Both the position numbers and the translations under genes were made by a program. This document shows, in pieces, positions 58,342-64,000 of a stretch of 64,000 nucleotides of DNA. Numbering within the stretch: position 1 is the first letter of the stretch; each line of letters starts with the position of its first letter. The stretch spans positions 2,890,001 to 2,954,000 of the forward strand of contig NC_022657.1 of assembly GCF_000494755.1 (NCBI RefSeq). Direction: 5' to 3'. The stretch comes from Amorphoplanes friuliensis DSM 7358. GTDB taxonomy: Bacteria; Actinomycetota; Actinomycetes; Mycobacteriales; Micromonosporaceae. Below the pieces are notes generated by a model that saw only the letters and a list, made by a program, of their open reading frames with translations, had not been told where the DNA came from and did no database searches.

Positions 58342-59022
58342 TTAGCCGCGCCGGGCACGGGCGGCGGCGACCATCTCGCCGCGTTCCGAGGACGGGAAGC
58401 GGTCGAGCATCGCTCTGACCTCGGCCGCGTCGGCGTTGGCGCCGAACAGTTCGGTGCCGGGTTCCATGCGTACGCCCTCGGCGAGGTCTCCGGCCGGGAC
58501 CGGGTCGAAGCCCAGCGCGTCGACGAGGGCGGCCGCCGTGGCCAGGTCCTCGGCGTGGTCCCCGGCGATCGCGATCGCCTTGCGCCCGGGCGCACCCGAG
58601 GGGCTCGCCCCGGCCTCGAGGTCGTGGTAGCCCATGTGGTTGAACGCCTTGACCACCCGCGACTCCGCCAGGAACTCCTGCACGATCTCGCTGGAGGTCG
58701 TCCGCGGATCGCGCAGGTCGTCGCGGTCGCCGTCGACCTCCCACCAGTAGTTCATGGCGTCGAGGACAAGCTTCCCCCGCAGTGCGTCCGCCGGGATGGT
58801 CCGGTACTTGCCCAGCGGCAGCGCCAGGATGACGATGTCGGCTCGTGCGGCGGCCTCGCCCGCGGTCACGGCCGTGGCTCCCGGCGCGAGGACGGACACG
58901 ATGAGGTCGATCTTGGCGGGATCACCGGAGCCGGCCACGAGCACGTCGTAGCCGGCGGCGACGGCAAGGCGGGCCAGAACGGTCCCGACCTTGCCGGCGC
59001 CGAGGATGCCGAGCGTGGTCAC
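58342..59022 (-). CDS. NADPH-dependent F420 reductase-like protein
   Basis: A 226-residue protein with the Rossmann start [56 protein letters not shown] and the closing [15 protein letters not shown] helix, which are the signs of the NADP-oxidoreductase/F420-dependent (Fno-like) family. It may transfer hydride between NADPH and F420 or a related substrate. The GTG start overlaps the stop of the upstream LLM gene (GTGA, 59019-59022), so the two enzymes are coupled. The LLM enzyme could use the reduced cofactor. Confidence 0.9.
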   Translation of the reverse strand: MTTLGILGAGKVGTVLARLAVAAGYDVLVAGSGDPAKIDLIVSVLAPGATAVTAGEAAARADIVILALPLGKYRTIPADALRGKLVLDAMNYWWEVDGDRDDLRDPRTTSSEIVQEFLAESRVVKAFNHMGYHDLEAGASPSGAPGRKAIAIAGDHAEDLATAAALVDALGFDPVPAGDLAEGVRMEPGTELFGANADAAEVRAMLDRFPSSERGEMVAAARARRG

Positions 59023-60056
59023 CGGTCGGCCGCCACGAGATCGCGGACCATGGGGACGACCTTGCCGCCGAACAGCTCGACGGCCCTGGTCCGGGCGCTG
59101 ACCAGCTGCGGCCCGGCGGTGTAGATCAGGTCGAAGCGACCCACGTCGAGCGCCTTCGCGGCCTTGGCGATCTTGCGGGCCACCGTCTCGGGCGAGCCGA
59201 CGTACAGCGAGCCCTGTGCCACCTCGGCGTCGTAGTCCCGGCGGCGCAGCGGCGGCCAGCCCCGCAGGGCTCCGATCCGGTCCATCTGCTCCTTGTACGC
59301 CGGGAAGTGCAGGTTCTTGGCCTCGTCGTCGGTGTCGGCGACAAAACCGGGCGAGTGCATGCCGACCGGATGCGCAACCGTGCCGAGCTGATCGGCGGCC
59401 CGCCGGTACAGGTCGACGTAAGGCGCAAAACGGGCCGGGTCGCCGCCGATGATGGCGAGCATGAGCGGCAGTCCGTACCGGGCGGTGCGCACGACCGACT
59501 GCGGGGAGCCGCCCACGCCGATCCAGGTGTCGAGGCGCCCGGACTCGGTCTTGGGGAACACGTCGGCGTTCTCGAGGGCGGGGCGCTTGGTGCCCGTCCA
59601 GGTGACCGGCTGCTCGTCGAGGAGCTTGACGAACAGTTCAACCTTCTCCTCGAACAGCTCGTCGTAGTCACCGAGGTCGTAGCCGAACAGCGGGAACGAC
59701 TCGGTGAACGACCCGCGGCCGAGGATCACCTGGGCGCGGCCGGAGGAGATGGCGTCGACCGTCGCGAAGCGCTGGAAGACCCGCACCGGGTCGTCGGAGC
59801 TGAGCACGGTGACGCCGGAGGCCAGCTTGATGCGGCTGGTCTGCGCGGCGATCGCAGCGAGGACGGTCTCCGGCGTGGAGATCGAGTATTCGGGCCGGTG
59901 ATGCTCGCCGAGGGCGATCACGTCGACCCCGAGGTCGTCGGCGAGCACCGCCTCGGTGATCACCTGGCGGATCGCCGCGGCGTGCGACAACGGCGTGCCG
60001 TCGTCGTCGACCGGCACGTCGCCGAAGGTGTCGAGGCCCAGTTCGAGCGAGGTCAT
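59019..60056 (-). CDS. LLM-class (luciferase-like) flavin or F420-dependent oxidoreductase
   Basis: A 345-residue luciferase-like monooxygenase-fold enzyme: [70 protein letters not shown], and a C-terminal [19 protein letters not shown]. The family uses FMN or F420. Coupling to the Fno-like gene downstream suggests F420, by inference. ATG 60056 starts the first strand. Two TTGACnCGTCAA palindromes lie upstream, between positions -19 and -58, and probably control this operon. Confidence 0.92.
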   Translation of the reverse strand: MTSLELGLDTFGDVPVDDDGTPLSHAAAIRQVITEAVLADDLGVDVIALGEHHRPEYSISTPETVLAAIAAQTSRIKLASGVTVLSSDDPVRVFQRFATVDAISSGRAQVILGRGSFTESFPLFGYDLGDYDELFEEKVELFVKLLDEQPVTWTGTKRPALENADVFPKTESGRLDTWIGVGGSPQSVVRTARYGLPLMLAIIGGDPARFAPYVDLYRRAADQLGTVAHPVGMHSPGFVADTDDEAKNLHFPAYKEQMDRIGALRGWPPLRRRDYDAEVAQGSLYVGSPETVARKIAKAAKALDVGRFDLIYTAGPQLVSARTRAVELFGGKVVPMVRDLVAADR

Positions 60057-60074
60057 GACCCTGCCTTCCATTAT

Positions 60075-60114
60075 TTGACTCGTCAACCATGATGCCATTT
60101 GCTTGACCCGTCAA
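60075..60114. promoter_or_regulatory. Pair of TTGACnCGTCAA palindromes upstream of the LLM/F420 operon
   Basis: TTGACTCGTCAA (60075-60086) and TTGACCCGTCAA (60103-60114) share 5-bp arms around two bases and lie 28 bp apart. On the minus strand each begins with TTGACG, a good -35 box. A MarR or HxlR-type regulator would suit such sites, but none is adjacent. Confidence 0.7.
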
Positions 60115-60158
60115 ACAAACGCCTCCTGCCGGTTATGCCCGGCCGGTGAGGGCGCCGG

Positions 60159-60560
60159 TCAGCGGTGCTGGTCGGGGCCGTGCACCCCGAGGTGGGTGAT
60201 GGCGAAGCTGTGGTCGTACTTGAGGCCGTATTTCATGACGCGGTCCACGCCGATGTGCAGCAGGCCGATGGCGCCGGCGACGATCAGGGCGTTGCGGTCC
60301 CAGACGGATCCGGCGATCAGCAGGGCCAGGGGCAGCGGCGCGGAGTGCAGCAGGTTGTAGAACCAGGCGCCGGTCCGGGGCCCGGCCAGGTAGGCGAACC
60401 AGGACAGGTCGGGGACGAGGAACAGGGCCGGGACCAGCCACCACGGTTCTCCGGTGGTGGCAAAAACGGCGATGGCGGTCACCGCGACGGCGAGGGCCTC
60501 GACGCGCAGCCAGATCGCGGGCCGGCCGGTGACGATGCCGTGAGGGGAGGGCTGGTTCAA
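60159..60560 (-). CDS. DUF4260 membrane protein
   Basis: A 133-residue protein starting at TTG 60560, with a GGAG site 6 nt upstream. About four hydrophobic helices are seen (about 18-38, 42-60, 70-88, 90-106). The conserved segments FLVPDLSWFAYLAGPRTGAW, YNLLHSAPLPLALL, HIGVDRVMKYGLKY and FAITHLG match DUF4260, a small membrane protein family of unknown function. It is divergent from a TetR gene, with palindromes in between, so it is the probable target. Confidence 0.9.
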   Translation of the reverse strand: MNQPSPHGIVTGRPAIWLRVEALAVAVTAIAVFATTGEPWWLVPALFLVPDLSWFAYLAGPRTGAWFYNLLHSAPLPLALLIAGSVWDRNALIVAGAIGLLHIGVDRVMKYGLKYDHSFAITHLGVHGPDQHR

Positions 60561-60579
60561 GGTTTCTCCCGCTGTAGAG

Positions 60580-60611
60580 TGAACTCAGGTCCAGTCGTGG
60601 ACTCAAGTCCA
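60580..60611. promoter_or_regulatory. Two related palindromes between DUF4260 and TetR genes
   Basis: TGGACTCAAGTCCA (60598-60611) has perfect 6-bp arms. A second copy, TGAACTCAGGTCCA (60580-60593), matches it at 12 of 14 positions and lies 18 bp away. They overlap the expected promoter of the DUF4260 gene and are probable TetR operators. Confidence 0.75.
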
Positions 60612-60663
60612 TAATTGGATCCGAGTACAGCACACGAGACGTTTCGACGGAAGAGATCATTCG

Positions 60664-61260
60664 GTGACAGCGCCCACCCCGGACCGCCGTGCTCGCCAGC
60701 GGGAGCGACGTCGTGCCGAGCTCTACGACGTCGCCCTCGAGCTGTTCGTGGAGAAGACGTACGAGGGAACGACGATGGAGGACATCGCCGACCGCGCCGA
60801 CGTCGCACGGGCCACGGTGTTCAACCACTTCCCGCGCAAGGCCGCCTTCCTCGCCGAATGGGCCTCGCGGCGTCGCGGGAAGGCGCTCGAGGCTGCTTAC
60901 GCGGGCGGCCCGGAGTCGTCGGCACGGGACGTCCTCGTGCGCTATTTCACCGAGATGGGGTCGCTCGCCGCCGCGTCCCGGCGCGAGAGCGTCGCGGTGA
61001 TCCTCGGCTCGACGGGCCTGCCCGACACCTGGCGGCGGTCACCGCTCGCGGCCGAGTTCGCCGGCATCATCGCCCGGGCCCAGCTCACGGGCGAGATCGA
61101 TCCGGCCGTCAACGCCGACCGCGTCGGCCTGTTCCTGTCGTCGTCGTACTACGCCATCCTCACCGCCTGGTCGAGCGAGGAACCGGCCCCGTTCGACCTC
61201 ACCGAGGAGCTCGTCGGAACGGTCGACCTCATCCTCAACGGAGTCCTGCCCCGCCCCTGA
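60664..61260 (+). CDS. TetR-family transcriptional regulator
   Basis: A 198-residue repressor starting at GTG 60664. TetR HTH at about residues 17-62 (LYDVALELFVEKTYEGTTME, IADRADVARATVFNHFPRKA). The C-terminal domain is a normal helical ligand domain. It is divergent from the DUF4260 gene and probably acts on the palindromes between the two. Downstream it is convergent to a FUSC-type exporter gene. Confidence 0.93.
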   Translation: MTAPTPDRRARQRERRRAELYDVALELFVEKTYEGTTMEDIADRADVARATVFNHFPRKAAFLAEWASRRRGKALEAAYAGGPESSARDVLVRYFTEMGSLAAASRRESVAVILGSTGLPDTWRRSPLAAEFAGIIARAQLTGEIDPAVNADRVGLFLSSSYYAILTAWSSEEPAPFDLTEELVGTVDLILNGVLPRP

Positions 61261-61283
61261 CACCCGAATGAGTCGCTACCAGG

Positions 61284-62753
61284 TCACTCGCCGTCGGCTC
61301 GAGGCCGCGGTGGGGGCTTTGTCGCGTCCTCCTCGGCCATCGAGTCCGCAGCGGCACGCAGGGCTGCTGCGGCGGCGTCCGCCGCCGCCTGCTCGACCGG
61401 CGGGCCGGCGCCTGCCTTACGCCGCTCGGGACGTACGGCCCGCGGATCGGGATTGGCCAAATGCGCCGCAGCCTCCGTCGCGGCCTCCGCGGCGACGTCC
61501 ATCACCCGCCGGACCGCCTGCCGGGAACGGTCGGTGACCAGCGGCAGGGTCTGTTCGGCGGCACCCACCACGCGCCGTGCCGCCCGCCGCGGACCCTCGG
61601 TCACCGACGGTGGGCGCCACGGCTGATCGGCCGGACGTACCGCCGCCTCGATCTCGATCCGCAGCCGGTCCACGGCGGTGAGCAGCGCGCCGTGTTGCTG
61701 CCACGCTGCGGCGTCGGCGTGCGGGTCGACCAGCAGCAGCCGGCCCAGCAACTCGCGCCGCCGGTAGAGCTCGTCCAGCTGCTCGGCGACGCGGGCGCGG
61801 GTGACCTCGAGCGGCTCATTTCCCGCGGCGACGGCGGCAACGCCGTCCAAGGCTGCGGCGGCGGCCTCGAGCACGTCGGCGAGAACCAGGCGGGCCTCCG
61901 GAGGGTAGGCCTCCGTCTCCAGCTCCGGAGGCAGATAGAAGGTCCGGTCGAAAACCTCACGGCACAGGGTACGGATGACAATGGTGCAGTATTCGATCGC
62001 CGTGAGGGCCGTGCGCAGACGCGGCTGGGCCACGCGGACCTCGCCTCCGCGGGGGTTGAGCACGGCGCTCTGCTCAGCTCGCATCAGGGAGCGGTCGGCC
62101 TCCAGCACCGAGGTGCTCAGGCCCCTGGCCGCCGTGAGCCAGTTCTCCGCGGCCTGTCGTGACCACCCGGCGCGTAGCTCCGTGACCAGCGATCGCAGGA
62201 AATCCGCCAGGCGGGTGGCCAGACCGGCAACCGCCGAGCCGGCGGTTGCCACATGGACCGGAGGCGCGACGGCGAAGTTCACCCCGATGCCGATCGCCGC
62301 GCCGATGAGCGTCTCGTACACCCGGCCCGCGGCTGCCTGCGGCGCTGCGGTCCCGCCGACCGCGAGGACGAGCATCGCGCTGATCGGTACCTCCAGGGTG
62401 TGCGGTCCCAGACGGAGGATCTGCCCGAGTACGAGGGACACGGCCACGACGGCTCCGAGGCTCCACCAACTCAGCCCGACGACGGTGGCGAGACCCACCG
62501 CCACGAGGACGCCGGCCAGCACACTCAGGACGCGCTGCAGTCCTTCGGCGACGGTCTGGTAGACGGTCAGCTGCACCACCAGGATGGCGGTCAGCGGCGC
62601 AAGGATCGGTACCGCAGTGGTGTTGAGCAGATCGGCGGCGATGTAGGACAGCACTGCGGCCAGCGTGACCTTGGCGGTGCGAATTCCGGGAATGCGGCCC
62701 CATCGGGCGAGCACAGCCGTCACGGGGTGGCGCAGGTAGGTGGCCGGCCTCAT
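61284..62753 (-). CDS. FUSC/aromatic-acid exporter-like membrane protein
   Basis: A 489-residue protein. Six hydrophobic helices lie in the first 160 residues (about 26-44, 47-66, 72-92, 94-110, 120-136, 140-160), as in half-size FUSC/ArAE proteins. The long cytosolic C-terminal part is helical (AANWLTAARGLS-like AENWLTAARGLST, ARLVLADVLEAAAAALDGVA) and ends in a Pro/Arg/Ala-rich basic tail (after about 400). Members export aromatic acids or related stress compounds. No regulator is adjacent on this strand. The start is the first ATG. Confidence 0.86.
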   Translation of the reverse strand: MRPATYLRHPVTAVLARWGRIPGIRTAKVTLAAVLSYIAADLLNTTAVPILAPLTAILVVQLTVYQTVAEGLQRVLSVLAGVLVAVGLATVVGLSWWSLGAVVAVSLVLGQILRLGPHTLEVPISAMLVLAVGGTAAPQAAAGRVYETLIGAAIGIGVNFAVAPPVHVATAGSAVAGLATRLADFLRSLVTELRAGWSRQAAENWLTAARGLSTSVLEADRSLMRAEQSAVLNPRGGEVRVAQPRLRTALTAIEYCTIVIRTLCREVFDRTFYLPPELETEAYPPEARLVLADVLEAAAAALDGVAAVAAGNEPLEVTRARVAEQLDELYRRRELLGRLLLVDPHADAAAWQQHGALLTAVDRLRIEIEAAVRPADQPWRPPSVTEGPRRAARRVVGAAEQTLPLVTDRSRQAVRRVMDVAAEAATEAAAHLANPDPRAVRPERRKAGAGPPVEQAAADAAAAALRAAADSMAEEDATKPPPRPRADGE

Positions 62754-62896
62754 GGTTCCTCCTCGGCTGAGCCCGGTGCGGCCGGTGCAGGTCGCGCTTC
62801 TCGTGCCCGTTTAGCGTAATTCGAAGCGGGTAGCCGGATCCGAATCAGATTTGTTCCGGGGCGTGATGCATCGGACATGTCGGAGAAGGAGGACCG

Positions 62897-63439
62897 ATGG
62901 ACTTGACGGCCACGACAACCATCCGCAGACCCGCGTCGGAGGTGTACGCGTTCTGGCGCGATCTGGAGAACCTCCCGACCTTCATGGCGCACCTCGAGCA
63001 GGTCCGCACCACCGGTGACCGGACGAGTCACTGGGCCGCGGCCGCCCCGTTCGGCACCGACGTCGAGTGGGACGCGGAGATCATCGAGGAGACGCCCGGC
63101 GAGAAGATCGCCTGGCGGTCGACCGGCGACGCCGACGTGCCCAACGCGGGCACCGTCCGCTTCGTGCCCGCGCCGGACGGCGTGAGCACCGAGGTGCACG
63201 TCGTGATCGTTTACGACATCCCGGGCGGCGCGGTCGGCAAAGCCGTCGCCAAGTACTTCGGTGAGGAACCCCACCAGCAGCTCGACGACGACCTGCGCCG
63301 GCTCAAGCAGGTGCTGGAGACCGGCGAGGTGGTCCGCTCCGACGGCGCCCCGTGGGGCAAGCGGGCCCGCAAGGAATTCCCGCAGCGTCCGGCGCAGCCG
63401 CTGTCGGACGCCGAGCTCGAGAAGGGAGCGGACGCATGA
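62897..63439 (+). CDS. SRPBCC-family (polyketide cyclase/dehydrase-like) protein
   Basis: A 180-residue protein with a START-like helix-grip fold: [80 protein letters not shown], and a long C-terminal helix with [20 protein letters not shown]. It matches the SRPBCC proteins that go with zinc alcohol dehydrogenases in many actinomycetes and bind hydrophobic ligands. AAGGAGG precedes ATG. The stop overlaps the dehydrogenase start in an ATGA, so both are made together. The C terminus (about 160-180) is variable. Confidence 0.93.
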   Translation: MDLTATTTIRRPASEVYAFWRDLENLPTFMAHLEQVRTTGDRTSHWAAAAPFGTDVEWDAEIIEETPGEKIAWRSTGDADVPNAGTVRFVPAPDGVSTEVHVVIVYDIPGGAVGKAVAKYFGEEPHQQLDDDLRRLKQVLETGEVVRSDGAPWGKRARKEFPQRPAQPLSDAELEKGADA

Positions 63440-64000
63440 GGGCGAACACCTGGTCCGGTCGCAACAAGGTCGAGGTCCGCGACGTGCCCGACCCGAAGAT
63501 CCTCAACAACCGCGATGCGATCGTCCGCATCACCTCCACCGCGATCTGCGGCTCTGACCTGCACCTGGTCGACGGGTACGTACCCACCATGCAGGACGGT
63601 GACATCCTGGGCCACGAGTTCATGGGCGAGGTGATCGAGGTCGGATCCGGGGTGCCCGGGGAGAAGCTCCGGGTCGGCGACCGGGTCGTCGTGCCGTTCC
63701 CGATCGCCTGCGGCGCGTGTGCCGCCTGTGCTGCGGAGCTGTACTCCTGCTGCGAGAACACCAACCCCAACGCCGGGATCGCGGAGAAGATGTTCGGCCA
63801 CCCCGTCGCCGGGATCTTCGGTTATTCGCATCTGACCGGCGGTTTTGCGGGCGGTCAGGCCCAGTACGCCCGGGTGCCGTTCGCCGACGTCGGACCCCTG
63901 AAGATCGAGTCCGACCTGACCGACGAGCAGGTGCTGTTCCTCTCCGACATCCTGCCCACCGGTTACATGGGTGCGGAGATGTGCGACATCCAGTCCAGCG
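63436..64000 (+). CDS. Zinc-dependent alcohol dehydrogenase (3' end outside window)
   Basis: The first 188 residues of an MDR-family zinc alcohol dehydrogenase. Catalytic zinc ligands are seen: Cys in [10 protein letters not shown], His-Glu in GHEFMGEV. Structural zinc Cys residues lie in [15 protein letters not shown] (three to four Cys). The sequence [31 protein letters not shown] (split here) resembles glutathione-independent formaldehyde or class III-like dehydrogenases. The NAD-binding part lies beyond the window. It is coupled to the SRPBCC gene (ATGA, 63436-63439). Confidence 0.9.
   Translation, partial: MRANTWSGRNKVEVRDVPDPKILNNRDAIVRITSTAICGSDLHLVDGYVPTMQDGDILGHEFMGEVIEVGSGVPGEKLRVGDRVVVPFPIACGACAACAAELYSCCENTNPNAGIAEKMFGHPVAGIFGYSHLTGGFAGGQAQYARVPFADVGPLKIESDLTDEQVLFLSDILPTGYMGAEMCDIQSS

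Overview
The window is a chromosomal segment of a very high-GC actinomycete. GC-rich third codon positions, frequent GTG starts, an actinobacterial conservon, DUF742, DUF3040, an F420-type reductase/LLM pair and many MmyB-like regulators point to Actinomycetota, most likely Micromonosporaceae (Actinoplanes-like). The family placement is inference. No rRNA, tRNA, CRISPR array, insertion sequence, integrase or phage gene was seen.

Layout. 1-3.3 kb: end of a sensor kinase, a membrane-fusion protein and a MacB/FtsX permease, with the ABC ATPase between them collapsed to 39 codons. 3.3-12.4 kb: short-chain dehydrogenase (SDR)/regulator pairs, an alpha-solenoid protein, a GH13 trehalose-synthase-like enzyme, a SpoIIM-like membrane protein, LysR and TetR regulators and an alpha/beta hydrolase. 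12.4-19.4 kb: a 14-TM MFS pump, a YtrA-type GntR/membrane pair, a scar of two head-truncated divergent oxidoreductase genes, a SMI1-type protein and an acyl-CoA dehydrogenase. 19.4-22.9 kb: a complete conservon (kinase-like, roadblock, DUF742, Ras-like GTPase) ending in a GAF protein. 23-27.5 kb: MFS/FadR pair and Lon protease with a HAIR-like heat-shock operator. 27.5-39.6 kb: a DUF6624 protein, an aldo/keto reductase relic, more SDR/TetR/LysR/MmyB pairs, an MFS pump and an ECF sigma/membrane-protein operon. 39.6-45.6 kb: a stress-like island (actin-fold protein, two CBS-BON proteins, PucR-type regulator, DUF3040, glycine-zipper protein, gutted FAD oxidoreductase) flanked by two copies of one 19-bp palindrome. 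45.6-49.5 kb: two TetR-controlled oxidoreductase units with clear operators. 49.5-53.5 kb: a secreted discoidin/beta-helix protein behind a LacI-type operator, plus two small proteins. 53.7-64 kb: two more MmyB-like regulators with an SDR, a CPA1 Na+/H+ antiporter, an F420-type reductase/LLM operon, DUF4260/TetR, a FUSC-type exporter, and an SRPBCC/zinc alcohol dehydrogenase operon cut by the window end.

Three themes run through the window. (1) One-gene-one-regulator units are repeated many times: a TetR, LysR, GntR or MmyB regulator beside an SDR, hydrolase or pump, usually with a readable palindrome between them. (2) Most of these regulators seem to be expressed from leaderless promoters, with a TANNNT -10 box 6-7 nt before the start codon. 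(3) At least four loci hold genes whose interior or facing 5' ends have been cut out while the outer borders remain, which suggests repeated small deletions rather than insertion-driven decay.
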